This document shows, in pieces, positions 50,485 to 60,600 of a stretch of 64,000 nt of DNA. The notes under the pieces are model-generated. The model made no database searches. It was not told the origin of the DNA and saw only the letters and a program-made list of their open reading frames with translations. Source of the DNA: CAVYXK01 sp963708245 (lineage in GTDB: Bacteria > Pseudomonadota > Alphaproteobacteria > Acetobacterales > Acetobacteraceae); NCBI GenBank assembly GCA_963708245.1, contig OY970201.1, forward strand, positions 8,122,001 through 8,186,000, read 5' to 3'. A program made the position numbers and the translations under genes. Numbering within the stretch: position 1 is the first letter of the stretch; each line of letters opens with the position of its first letter.

Positions 50485-51543
50485 CTATGGCGGTGGCAGG
50501 CCGCCGAGATAGAGCATGCTGCGCGACTGCACTCTCGCCAGCAGCATCGTCAGTTGCGGATTCGGGAAGCGGTCTGCGAAGGGCGTCGCCCAGGCAATCT
50601 CGGCGGCATCGGGCTTGATCGGCTGCTGTGCAACTCCCGCCTCGGCGGCGAACTTGTCAGGCGCGACGATGCTGGCAACCGCGCGATCGACGAGCCGGGC
50701 CAGCGCGTGGCCGTTCCGGCCATAAAGATCGACGCCGTTCGCCGCCGCCAGCTCCGCCATCGCCACCAGCGGCGCGGCTGCGAACAGATGGTAATGCAGG
50801 GCGAGCGACCGGCGCGCCATCTCGAGCGGCAGCGTGCCGTCCGCCGTGATCTGATCAGCGCCGATATCGAAGCTGGCGACGCCCCAGTCGAACAGCTCGC
50901 GCGGATCGGCTGAGATGCCGGCAGCCATGATCGCGAACCCGGCCCAATACCGATGGTTGTTGCGCGCGTCTGTCTTGTCGGGGCGGGAGTCATAATAGCG
51001 GCGGTTGTCATCCGCCACCCGCGCCAGCCAACTTGTCACCCGCGCCCGCACGGCGGGGTCGATGCCATGTTCCGCCGGCCTGATCTTCAGCCAAGCGACC
51101 GCGAAGGCGCCCAGCATCCAGCCCTGGACGTAATAGGCCTGATTGCTACCCATGCTGCCTGTCAACACGCCGTCCACCGCGAAGCGATCGAGCCACCGTG
51201 CGGCACAGTCCGCTGCCGCTACATCGCCGTCGGCGCGGCAGCGATCCGCCATTGCGACGACGTATTGCGCGGCCTGGTGCAGCGGCTCAACAGCCTGGCG
51301 ATAGGCTTTAAGACGCGCGGGATCGACGATCGAGTGGGCGCGGTCGCTGTAGTAGTCGGACGCCGTGATTCCGGCCGACAGATCGGGCAGGCGCGAGCAG
51401 GCCTCACCCGCAGTCGTCGCACCAGCCTTTACCGGTGCATCCCAAGGGCTGCGCAGTTCCCCGGGAGCCGGACCGGCAGCGCCTACGAGCAGGACCGTTA
51501 CGATCAGCAGGCTGAAAGCGCGAACGAGACAAGCCGGTCGCAC
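50485..51543 (-). CDS. alginate lyase family (PL5-type) secreted protein
   Basis: 352 residues with a signal peptide (LLIVTVLLVGAAGPAPG). The all-alpha barrel of PL5 alginate lyases is indicated by AWLKI, then TDARNNHRYWAGFAIMAAGI carrying the catalytic N-N-H and the conserved Tyr-Trp, a preceding YYVQGWMLGAFAVAW segment, and LPLEMARRSLALHYHLFAAA with the second active-site Arg and aromatic residues. Such enzymes cleave mannuronate-rich alginate or related polyuronates by beta-elimination in the periplasm. No alg biosynthesis genes are near, so it may serve breakdown of external polymer. The stop nearly meets the convergent permease. Confidence 0.82.
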   Translation of the reverse strand: MRPACLVRAFSLLIVTVLLVGAAGPAPGELRSPWDAPVKAGATTAGEACSRLPDLSAGITASDYYSDRAHSIVDPARLKAYRQAVEPLHQAAQYVVAMADRCRADGDVAAADCAARWLDRFAVDGVLTGSMGSNQAYYVQGWMLGAFAVAWLKIRPAEHGIDPAVRARVTSWLARVADDNRRYYDSRPDKTDARNNHRYWAGFAIMAAGISADPRELFDWGVASFDIGADQITADGTLPLEMARRSLALHYHLFAAAPLVAMAELAAANGVDLYGRNGHALARLVDRAVASIVAPDKFAAEAGVAQQPIKPDAAEIAWATPFADRFPNPQLTMLLARVQSRSMLYLGGLPPP

Positions 51544-51552
51544 GGGATGGCG

Positions 51553-52341
51553 CTACTCCGGCAGGATCGCCACCGCGCGCGTCCAACCGGCCGAGCCGCG
51601 GTGCACCTTGACCGGGAAGCACACCACCTCGAACCCATCTGATGGCAGCACCTCGAGATTGTGCAGCTTCTCGAGATGCGAGTAGCCAATCTCCCGCCCG
51701 GCACGGTGGCCCTCCCAGATGATGCTGGCATCGCCGGTCTCGGCCACGCGCTTGCGAGTGAAACTGAATGGTGCGTCCCAGCTCCAGCCGTCGGTCCCGA
51801 CCAGGCGGATGCCGCGCTCCAGCAGCCACAACGTCGCTGCCTTGCCCATGCCGCAGCCTGAATCGACGAAATCCGGCTCGCCGTAGCGCGTGCCGGCCCG
51901 CGTGTTCACCAGCACGATCTCCAGCGGTCGCAACGTATGGCCGATGCGATCCAACTCGGCGGCCACGTCGTCGGGCGTCGCCACGTAGCCGTCGGGCAGA
52001 TGCCGGAAATCGAGCTTCACACCCGGCTGCAAGCACCATTCCAGCGGCACCTCGTCGATCCGCCAGGACGGCTCGCCGCCCGGCTTCAGCGCGTGGTTCA
52101 TCGACGAGAAATAATGGTAGGGCGCGTCGAGATGCGTGCCGTTATGCGTGCTGATCTGCACGCGTTCGACGGCCGCGTACTCGCCTTGCGGAAGCTGGTC
52201 GATCCGCACCCCCATATACTCGGCCATCTGCGGCGCGGTCTGATGATGATCGAGATACTGGATCTGCGGCAGCATATGCGGCGGGTCGCTGGCGATGCCC
52301 GCCTTCAGCGGAACCGAGATGTCGATCAGCCGACGAGGCAT
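51553..52341 (-). CDS. cyclase family protein (kynurenine formamidase-like)
   Basis: 262 residues. The metal motif HNGTHLDAPYHY (H-x-G-T-H-x-D-x-P-x-H) is complete, with later YVATPDDVAAELDRIG, VNTRAGTRYGEPDFVDSGCG and HLEKLHNLEVLPSDGFEVVC typical of the cyclase/formamidase superfamily. Members hydrolyse N-formylkynurenine, isatin or other cyclic amides; the specific substrate is open. Nine bases from the alginate lyase start, same strand, so possibly one operon. Confidence 0.85.
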   Translation of the reverse strand: MPRRLIDISVPLKAGIASDPPHMLPQIQYLDHHQTAPQMAEYMGVRIDQLPQGEYAAVERVQISTHNGTHLDAPYHYFSSMNHALKPGGEPSWRIDEVPLEWCLQPGVKLDFRHLPDGYVATPDDVAAELDRIGHTLRPLEIVLVNTRAGTRYGEPDFVDSGCGMGKAATLWLLERGIRLVGTDGWSWDAPFSFTRKRVAETGDASIIWEGHRAGREIGYSHLEKLHNLEVLPSDGFEVVCFPVKVHRGSAGWTRAVAILPE

Positions 52342-52422
52342 GGTGCCCCCTTCCCTTTCCGTGCATCCGCAGCATTCCCGACCGGCGGCGCAGCGGCAAC
52401 CTGCCGGCCCCGGTGCCTCTTA

Positions 52423-52842
52423 TCACGATGTGCCTTCCGTAGGCGGAAGCACCGCCTCTTGCGCTACGGCTGCCAGGGCGTCGGTCATGGCGCCGAGAAT
52501 GCGATCCGCTCCGCCATCGGCGTAGTGGCGTCTGGCGAGCCATTTGGGATCGTTGTAGCCGAGCCAGGTCTTGCTTTCGGCGTCCTGCCAGACCAGCGCC
52601 CTCAGCGGCAGGTCAATGCCCATCGTCTGTGCTGCTTGCATCAGCGGCGTACCGGCCTTCGGATTACCAAAGATCAGAATCTCCGTCGGCCGAAGCTCCA
52701 TACCAGCACTCGCCGCCGCAGCGGCGTGATCGATCCGCGCAAGAATGGCCATCCCGCGCTTCGTCACTGCCGTCGCAAGCCGGTCCATTGTCTCTCTTGG
52801 TCCGTTGCTGCTCGAAAGGGTGATCATCCCGTCCGGTATCAT
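52423..52842 (-). CDS. DUF302 domain protein
   Basis: 139 residues. ETMDRLATAVTKRGMAILAR, then IDHAAAAASAGMELRPTEIL, IFGNPKAGTPLMQAAQTMGI and DLPLRALVWQDAESKTWLGY match DUF302 from end to end (the heart-shaped single-domain fold; often with thioredoxin or heme-binding associations). No signal peptide is present. Function unknown; homologues are often induced by stress. Confidence 0.85.
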   Translation of the reverse strand: MIPDGMITLSSSNGPRETMDRLATAVTKRGMAILARIDHAAAAASAGMELRPTEILIFGNPKAGTPLMQAAQTMGIDLPLRALVWQDAESKTWLGYNDPKWLARRHYADGGADRILGAMTDALAAVAQEAVLPPTEGTS

Positions 52843-53184
52843 CGCAACACCTCCGTTCGTGTTATCCGACTTTCGCCGTTGTTCGGTCGCCTGCCGGCGA
52901 GCAAGCCGCTATCCGCTCTGGCCGAGGACAGGCCCGAAGGGCCATCGACGACTTTACCTTTCTGTAACCGGCACGTCGTGGATAACCGTGCCATGCCAAG
53001 CCGGGCCATGACGAGGGTACGAGGATGGCGCGGCCCCGGGTCAGTTCGCCGGCTTGAGGCCGGAGGTGCTATTAGGCGAAATCTTGCTTCCCGTCGGGGC
53101 AAACGTGACGTGAACACTTACCAGACAGATGTCGGAACGCAATCTGCGAGTGCCCGGATGGGCCCCAGGGAGGCCGCCTGACCC
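52843..53184. other. intergenic region before the RND operon
   Basis: 342 bases between divergent genes. Shows short GC hairpins (for example GGCCCGAAGGGCC-type near 52930 and GCCGGC-TTGA-GGCCGG-type near 53050) but no gene and no clear regulator site. The promoter of the efflux operon must be here. Confidence 0.4.
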
Positions 53185-54459
53185 ATGGATATCGGTACAC
53201 GAGATCGGGTTGCCTTCGATCCGGGCGATGCGCGGACCAGGCGCCGCTCGTCCGTGGGCATGGGGGTCCTCTGCGCACTGCTCCTAGGGGGCATTGGCGC
53301 CGCGATCTTCCTCTGGCCCAAAAATCAGGCGGCGAGCACGCGCGCTGACCAATTCGCAACCGCGCCGATCCCCGTGCTGGTCGACACCGCGACGACGCGT
53401 GACGTGCCGATCTATCTCGACGGGCTCGGCACTGTGCAGGCATTCAACACCGTCACCATCAAACCGATGGTCGATGGGCCGCTGATCGACGTGGATTTCA
53501 AAGAGGGCCAAAATGTAAAGAAGGGTGACGTGCTCGCCCGCATCGATCCGCGGCTGTATCAGGCGACGCTCGATCAGGCGGTCGCGAAGAAGACCCAGGA
53601 CGAGGCGCAACTCGCCAACGCCAAGATCGATCTGGCGCGCTATAACAAGCTGATCGCCGCCCAATCCACCTCGCAGCAGCAGGCCGAGACCCAACGCGCG
53701 TTGGTCGCCCAGCTTGCTGCCCAGGTGCAGCAGGATCAGGCGCAGATCGAATCTGCACAGACCAATCTCAGCTATACGACGATCGTCGCGCCGCTGGCCG
53801 GTCGCACCGGCATGAGGCAGGTCGACGCCGGCAATATCGTGCATGCCACCGACACGACCGGGATCGTTGTCATCACCCAGCTTCAGCCGATCTCCGTGGT
53901 GTTCACGCTGCCGCAGCAGGTGCTGCAACAGGTCGCCGATGCCATGCATGACGGCACGCCGTCGGTGCTGGCCTATCCGCAAGGCGCGGTCGAGAACAAC
54001 GCCACTCTCATCGACCGCGGCACGCTTGCGGTGCTCGACAACCAGGTCGATCCGACAACCGGCACGATCAAGCTGAAGGCGACCTTCCCCAACCCCGACA
54101 ACAAGCTCTGGCCGGGCGGGTTTGTCGGCGTGCGGCTGCAGGTGGCGACGGCGAAGGACGCCACGGTGGTTCCGGTTGCAGCGGTGCAGCAGGGTCCTAA
54201 CGGCGCCTATGTCTATGTGGTGAATGCCGACGACACGGTCACCCGCCGCGCCGTGACGATAGGCCACGAAGACGAGCAGCGCGCGATCGTTGCCGAGGGT
54301 GTCAGGCCCAGGGAGCGCGTGGTCACCGACGGCGCTGCGCGCCTGTCGGATGGCAAGAAGATCGCGATCGCACCCGCCGCCGGCCAGGCCGCTTCAAGCG
54401 CCCCGCAGCAACCGACAGCGCCCGGCGCGAGCGGCTGGCACAGCCGGCGCGGCGCGTGA
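53185..54459 (+). CDS. mdtA: RND efflux periplasmic adaptor (MdtA-like)
   Basis: 424 residues with one N-terminal membrane anchor (VLCALLLGGIGAAIFLW). The adaptor hairpin and barrel follow: DTATTRDVPIYLDGLGTVQA, a lipoyl half-motif with VKKGDVLARIDPRLYQATLD, the coiled-coil (residues about 110-185, ending LSYTTIVAPLAGRTGMRQVD), and the C-terminal LKATFPNPDNKLWPGGFVGV. One adaptor serves both pumps downstream, as in MdtABC. No TolC gene is in the cluster. The last four bases overlap the mdtB start (GTGA). Confidence 0.9.
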   Translation: MDIGTRDRVAFDPGDARTRRRSSVGMGVLCALLLGGIGAAIFLWPKNQAASTRADQFATAPIPVLVDTATTRDVPIYLDGLGTVQAFNTVTIKPMVDGPLIDVDFKEGQNVKKGDVLARIDPRLYQATLDQAVAKKTQDEAQLANAKIDLARYNKLIAAQSTSQQQAETQRALVAQLAAQVQQDQAQIESAQTNLSYTTIVAPLAGRTGMRQVDAGNIVHATDTTGIVVITQLQPISVVFTLPQQVLQQVADAMHDGTPSVLAYPQGAVENNATLIDRGTLAVLDNQVDPTTGTIKLKATFPNPDNKLWPGGFVGVRLQVATAKDATVVPVAAVQQGPNGAYVYVVNADDTVTRRAVTIGHEDEQRAIVAEGVRPRERVVTDGAARLSDGKKIAIAPAAGQAASSAPQQPTAPGASGWHSRRGA

Positions 54460-57400
54460 GCATCTCTGCCCCGTTCATCGCCCGGCCGATCGCCACTTGG
54501 CTGCTGGCGATCGCCATCCTGCTGACTGGCGCGCTGGGCTATAAGGCGCTGCCCGTCTCGGCGCTGCCGGTGGTCGATTTCCCGACGATCGAGGTCACCA
54601 CGCAACTGCCGGGCGCCAGTCCGCAGACTGTTTCGACCTTGATTACCGCGTCGCTGGAGCGGCAGTTCGGTGAGATCCCAGGTCTTACGACGATGACCTC
54701 GCAGAGCTCCGAGGGCACCAGCCAGATCACGCTGCAGTTCACGCTCGATCGCAGCATGGATTCCGCCGCGCAGGACGTGCAGGCGGCGATCAACGCGGCG
54801 GACGGCACGCTGCCGACCAACCTTCCCTATCCGCCCGTCTATTCCAAGGTGAACCCGGCGGATGCGCCGATCCTGACCCTGGCGCTGACCTCCGATTCGA
54901 TCCCGATCCAGGACGTCGGCGACGCCGCCGACACGCTGTTGCAGCCGAAACTCGCCGAGATCGATGGCGTCGGGAAGGTGACGGTGGCAGGTGGCCTGCG
55001 CCCTGCCGTGCGGGTACGCGTCGATCCCGCCCGGCTCGCTGCCTACGGCGTCTCGATGGAGGACGTGCGCACGGCGGTCGCCAACGCCAACACCAATGGC
55101 GCAAAAGGGGGCTTCGACGGACCGCGGCTGGCGGTCTCGCTCGGCGCCAATGATCAGCTTGTGAATGCCGGGCAGTACCGCGACCTGGTGATCGCCTGGC
55201 GCAACGGCGCACCGGTGAAGCTGTCAGCAGTTGGCAGCGTGGTCAGCGGGCTCGAGAACGACCGCGTCGGCGCGTGGTATTTCGCGAAGGGCCGTCGCCA
55301 GCAAGCCGCGGTGCTGGATATCCAGCGCCAGCCCGGCGCCAACATCGTGCAGACCGTGGAGCGCATCAAAGCCGCGCTGCCCATGCTCCAGCACGCCATT
55401 CCCGGCGGCATCCAGATCCATATCGTCGCCGATCGCACTGAGACCATCCGCGCATCGGTCCGCGAGGTGCAGCTCACGCTGATCATGTCGGTGGTGCTGG
55501 TGGTGCTGGTGATCTTCGCCTTCCTGCGTTCCCCGCGCGCCACCTTCATCCCGGCGATCGCTCTGCCGCTGTCGCTGATCGGCACCTTCGGGGTCATGCA
55601 TCTGCTGGGATACAGCCTGGACAACCTGTCGTTGATGGCACTGGTCGTCGCCACTGGCTTCGTGGTCGATGACGCGATCGTCATGATCGAGAACGTGGTG
55701 CGCTACATCGAGTCCGGCATGCGCCCGCTGGCGGCGGCGTTCCGCGGCGCCGGGCAGATCGGCTTCACCATCATCTCGCTGACCGTCTCATTGATCGCGG
55801 TGTTCATTCCGCTGCTGTTCATGACCGGCGTGGTCGGACGGCTGTTCAGTGAGTTCGCCATGACCTTGTCGATTGCGGTGGTGGTGTCCGCCGTAGTCTC
55901 GCTGACGCTCACGCCGATGATGTGCGGGCGCATCCTGCGGCCGATCGAGGAACAGCATCCTGGCCTGCTCGCGCGCACGCTGGAGGGCGGGTTCGACGGG
56001 CTGCTGCGCTTGTATCGATATACGCTGCGCTGGGCATTGCGCCGCCAGCCGCTGATCCTATTGGTCGCGGCGGCGACGCTCGGCGGAACGATCGGGCTTT
56101 ATATCGCGGTGCCGAAGGGCTTTCTGCCGCAGCAGGATACAGGCGTTCTGCTGGGCGTGACGCAGGGGGCGCAGGACGTGTCGATCCCGCGCCTTGCTTC
56201 GATGCAGAACCAGGCGGCCGGCGCGGTCGCGCGCGATCCGGCGGTGACCGGCGTGGTGTCATTCGTGGGCGCCGGCACGATCAACGCAACGCCGAACACC
56301 GGCCAACTGACCATGCCGCTAAAGCCGGTTGGCGCGCGCGATCCGGCACCGGCGGTCATCGCACGGCTGCAGCACGACATCGCCGCCATCCCCGGCCTGA
56401 CCGCGTGGTTCAAGCCGGTGCAGGACGTGACCATCGGTGCTCGGGTCAGCCGCACCGCGTACCAGTACACGCTGCTCGACACCGACGTGGCGGAGCTGGC
56501 CGAATGGACGCCGAAGCTGGTGGCGCGGCTGGCCGCGGCGCCGCAGCTTACGGGCGTCGCCTCCGATCAGCAGGACGACGGGTTGCAGACGCAGATCACC
56601 GTCGATCGCCAGTCGGCGATGCGGCTCGGAGTCACCATGCAAGCGATCGAGGACACGCTGTACAATTCGTTCGGCCAGCGGCAGATCTCGACGATCTACG
56701 GCCAGGCGAATCAGTATCGTGTGATCCTGGAGTCCGACCAGGCATGGCAGGCGGACGCCGCCGCCTTACGACTGTTGCGCGTACCTGGCACCAACGATGC
56801 GCAGGTACCGCTTTCTGCGATCGCCACGATCCGGCAGGCCATGGCGCCGCTGGTGATCACGCACGAGCAGCAGTTCCCATCGGCGACGATCAGCTTTGAT
56901 CTTGCACCGGGTTATTCGCTCGGCGATGCGGTGCAGGCGGTGCATGAAGCTGAACGCGCAATCGACCTACCGGCGACCATAAGTGGCAGTTTCGCCGGCG
57001 ATGCCGCGGAGTTCCAGCGGGCGCTGGCGGCGACGCCTTGGCTGATCCTGGCATCCGTGGTGGTGATCTACATCGTGCTCGGCGTGCTCTACGAGAGCTG
57101 GATCCATCCGGTGACGATCCTCTCCACGCTGCCATCGGCCGGCATCGGTGCGCTGCTGGCGCTGATGCTGTGCGGCGCGGACCTTTCTCTGGTGGCACTG
57201 GTCGGCGTGGTGCTGCTGATGGGCATCGTGAAGAAGAACGCGATCATGATGATCGACTTCGCGATCGAGGCGGAGCGGCAACGTGGGCTTACTTCCGCTG
57301 CCGCTATCGAGGAGGCGTGCCTGCTGCGCTTCCGCCCGATCATGATGACGACGATGGCGGCACTGCTGGGCGCCTTGCCGCTGGTGCTGGAACACGGCGC

Positions 57401-57560
57401 CGGGGCGGAGCTGCGCTGGCCGCTGGGCGTGACGATTATCGGTGGATTGCTGCTCTCGCAACTGCTCACGCTTTACACGACGCCGGTGATTTATCTGGCT
57501 TTCGAGCGATTGCGGTTGCGTTTTGCGGGACCGGATGCGGGGACGGTACCTGCTGAATGA
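54456..57560 (+). CDS. mdtB: RND multidrug efflux permease (MdtB-like)
   Basis: 1034 residues, 12 membrane segments, two large periplasmic loops. Starts SISAPFIARPIATWLLAIAI; has ATGFVVDDAIVMIENVVRYI (proton-relay Asp-Asp in segment 4) and GVVLLMGIVKKNAIMMIDFA near segment 10-11, diagnostic of AcrB-type HAE1 pumps. In characterised MdtBC the two permeases form a B2C heterotrimer. Paralogous to the next gene and in the same order as in enterobacterial mdtABC. Ends 8 bases before a strong nested palindrome. Confidence 0.9.
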   Translation: MSISAPFIARPIATWLLAIAILLTGALGYKALPVSALPVVDFPTIEVTTQLPGASPQTVSTLITASLERQFGEIPGLTTMTSQSSEGTSQITLQFTLDRSMDSAAQDVQAAINAADGTLPTNLPYPPVYSKVNPADAPILTLALTSDSIPIQDVGDAADTLLQPKLAEIDGVGKVTVAGGLRPAVRVRVDPARLAAYGVSMEDVRTAVANANTNGAKGGFDGPRLAVSLGANDQLVNAGQYRDLVIAWRNGAPVKLSAVGSVVSGLENDRVGAWYFAKGRRQQAAVLDIQRQPGANIVQTVERIKAALPMLQHAIPGGIQIHIVADRTETIRASVREVQLTLIMSVVLVVLVIFAFLRSPRATFIPAIALPLSLIGTFGVMHLLGYSLDNLSLMALVVATGFVVDDAIVMIENVVRYIESGMRPLAAAFRGAGQIGFTIISLTVSLIAVFIPLLFMTGVVGRLFSEFAMTLSIAVVVSAVVSLTLTPMMCGRILRPIEEQHPGLLARTLEGGFDGLLRLYRYTLRWALRRQPLILLVAAATLGGTIGLYIAVPKGFLPQQDTGVLLGVTQGAQDVSIPRLASMQNQAAGAVARDPAVTGVVSFVGAGTINATPNTGQLTMPLKPVGARDPAPAVIARLQHDIAAIPGLTAWFKPVQDVTIGARVSRTAYQYTLLDTDVAELAEWTPKLVARLAAAPQLTGVASDQQDDGLQTQITVDRQSAMRLGVTMQAIEDTLYNSFGQRQISTIYGQANQYRVILESDQAWQADAAALRLLRVPGTNDAQVPLSAIATIRQAMAPLVITHEQQFPSATISFDLAPGYSLGDAVQAVHEAERAIDLPATISGSFAGDAAEFQRALAATPWLILASVVVIYIVLGVLYESWIHPVTILSTLPSAGIGALLALMLCGADLSLVALVGVVLLMGIVKKNAIMMIDFAIEAERQRGLTSAAAIEEACLLRFRPIMMTTMAALLGALPLVLEHGAGAELRWPLGVTIIGGLLLSQLLTLYTTPVIYLAFERLRLRFAGPDAGTVPAE

Positions 57561-57567
57561 GAGAAAA

Positions 57568-57640
57568 AAGATTCACCGCAGAGGCGCAGAGTTCGCAGAG
57601 AATCAATCTCTGCGCGCTCTGCGCCTCTGCGGTGAATCTT
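57568..57640. repeat. 73-bp nested palindrome between the two RND pumps
   Basis: A 24-bp perfect arm (57568-57591, beginning AAGATTCACCGCAGAGG) pairs with 57617-57640 (ending GGTGAATCTT). Inside, CGCAGAG (57594-57600) pairs with CTCTGCG (57608-57614) around an AATCAAT loop. The whole forms one almost uninterrupted hairpin with only 2-base bulges. Three GCAGAG words are tandem in each arm. Could end or stabilise the mdtAB message before mdtC, and resembles short dispersed inverted-repeat elements. Confidence 0.85.
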
Positions 57641-57661
57641 ACTTTCTTTTGGAACGGCTAG

Positions 57662-60600
57662 GTGGGCTTCTCCGCCCCCTTCATTGCCCGCCCGGTCGCC
57701 ACCATTCTCCTGGCGGTCGGCATCCTGCTGTCCGGCATTGTCGCCTATCGGTTCCTGCCTGTCGCTGCGCTGCCGAGCGTCGACATCCCCACGATCATAG
57801 TATTCGCCTCCCGCCCCGGCGCCGACCCCGAGACCATGGCAAACTCGGTCGCCGCACCGCTCGAACGCCGGCTGGGCGAGATTTCCGGTGTCACCGAGCT
57901 CACCTCCATCAGCTCGGTCGGCGCCACCTCCGTAGTCGTGCAGTTCGACATAGATCGCGACATCAATGGCGCCGCGCACGATGTGCAAGCCGCCATCAAT
58001 GCGGCGATCACCGACCTGCCGTCGGATCTGCCGACCCGTCCCTTTTACCGTAAGTTCAATCCTGCCGACGCGCCGATCATGACCATTGCGCTGTCGTCCG
58101 ACACGCTGTCTGTGGCGCAGATCTACGATGCCGCCGACACCGTTCTTGGCCAGCGCTTGTCGCAGGTCGATGGCGTCGCCAATGTCACCGTGAACGGCGC
58201 CGAGAAACCGGCGGTGCGCGTGCAGCTCGATCCGGTGCGGCTGGCCGCAGCCGGGCTGGCCGCCCAGGATGTCACCAACGCAATCAAGAACGCCAACGTT
58301 CTGGAACCGACCGGTGGCTTCGAAGGTCCCGCGCGCGCCGGCATGATCGGCGTCAACCCGCAGATGTCTCAAGCCGAGCAGTACCGCCGCCTGGTGCTGA
58401 AGGTAGACAGTGGCGCCGTAGTCACGCTGGGCGACGTGGCAACGGTGGTCAACAGCGTCGCCAACACCCGGCTCGCCGCCTGGGACGGCAAGCAACCGGC
58501 GATTCTGCTGACCATCACCAAGGAGGCAGGGGCGAATGTGATCGACACCGTCGATCGCGTGCAGCAGCTTCTGCCGCAACTCATGTCTTGGATGCCACCC
58601 GATATCAAGCTGTCGGTGATCCAGGACCGCACTTCGACGATCCGCGCCAGCGTGGTGGGCGTGCAAGATACGCTGGTCGTCACTGTCGCGCTGGTGCTGA
58701 TGGTCGTCGCGCTGTTCATGCGCCGGTTGATACCCACGGTCGCCGCCGCTGTGACCGTGCCCCTGTCGATCTGCGGCACGCTCGCCGGCATGTGGTTCAT
58801 GGGCTACTCGCTCGACAATTTTTCCTTGATGGCGCTGACTATCTCCGTTGGTTTCGTGGTCGATGACGCGATCGTTATGATCGAGAACATCATCCGCCAT
58901 ACCGAGCACGGCGTGCCGCCGCTGCGCGCCGCGCTGATCGGATCGCGGCAGATCGGCTTTACCGTGGTTTCAATTAGCCTGTCGCTGGTCGCGGTGTTCA
59001 TTCCGCTGATCTTCATGGGTGGCATCCTCGGCCGGCTGTTCCACGAATTCGCGATGACGCTGACCATGGCGATCGTTGTGTCGGCGGCCGTCTCTCTGAC
59101 GCTCACGCCGATGATCTGCGGCCGTTGGATGGTGCCGCGCCATACCCCGCTGCGATGGCGCGTTTGGGCCTGGTTGGATCGCACCATCGAGCGGCTGCTG
59201 ACCGCCAACCACCGGCTTTATGCGGTGACGCTTCGCTGGTCGCTGCGCCATCGCGGCTTCATGCTGCTGGTGATGCTGGCGACCGTGGTGCTGACCGTGC
59301 AGCTCTATCGAACCGTGCCGAAGGGATTCCTGCCGATCCAGGACACCGGGATCCTGATGGGCTCAACGGTGGCCTCGCCCGACATCTCGTTCAAGGCGAT
59401 GGAGGAACGTCAGCGCGCCGTGGTGGATGTGCTGCTCGCCGACCCCGCAGTAGCCACGGTCGGCTCGCAGGTTGGCGTTGCCAGCGGCTGGAGCTCGCTC
59501 AACCGCGGCGAGCTCGCGGTCAGCCTGAAACCGCTCAATCAGCGGCACATCCCATCGGAGGAGGTGATTGCCCGACTGAGGCCGAAGCTGGAGAATCTAG
59601 GCGGTATCCAGACATTCCTGTTCTCCGCCCAGGATCTGCGCGGTGGCGGACGAACCGGCGGCTCGCAGTTCCAGTTCGTGGTGATCAGCCAGGATCTGGC
59701 CGCCCTGCGCCACTGGGGCCTGTTGCTGGAAGACAAGCTGAAGACCACGCCGGGTATCACCGACGTGACCTCGGACCAGGATCGTGCGGGGCCGCAAGAG
59801 AACGTGGTGATCGATCGCGCCGCTGCCGCGCGGCTCGGCGTGTCGGCGACCGACATCGACAACGCGCTGAACAACGCCTTCGCCCAGCGCCAGGTCTCGA
59901 CGATCTACACCCAGCGCAACCAATACAAGGTGGTGGTGGAAACCGATCCGGTGCTGCAAGCCAGCCCAACGATGCTCGATCGCGTCTATGTCGGCTCGAG
60001 CAGCGGCGTGCAGGTGCCGCTATCGGCAATGGCGCATTTCGAGCCGGGCGACGCGCCACTCGCGGTGCGCCACCAGGGCCAGTTCCCGGCTGCCACGCTC
60101 AGCTTCAACCTGCCCCCCGGCACGGCGCTGAGCGACGCCGAGGCGGCGGTGCAGAACGCGGCGGCGGAGCTGCACATGCCGCCCGAGATCCGCACCGAGT
60201 TCGCCGGAAATGCGCGCTGGCTGCAGGACACGGCGCGAACCGAGCCGCTGCTGATCGCCACAGCACTGATCGCCATCTACATCGTGCTCGGTGTGCTGTA
60301 CGAGAGCCTGCTACACCCGCTGACCATCCTTTCCACGTTGCCGTCCGCCGGCCTCGGCGCCTTGCTTGCGCTGCTGATCGCCGGCGAGGACCTCAGCGTC
60401 ATCGGCATGATCGCGATCATCCTGCTGATGGGCATCGTCAAGAAGAACGCGATCATGCTGGTGGATTTCGCTCTGGAAGCCGAACGTCAGCGGGGCCTTT
60501 CCCCGTTCGATGCTATCCATTTGGCATGTTTGGAACGCTTCCGTCCGATCCTGATGACAACGCTTGCCGCGCTGTTCGGCGCGCTGCCGCTGGCATTCGC

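Noticed and set aside
57491..58909. 472-codon minus-strand open frame over mdtC
   Set aside because: Antisense to a conserved RND permease; His/Asp/Gly-rich shadow without recognisable domains.
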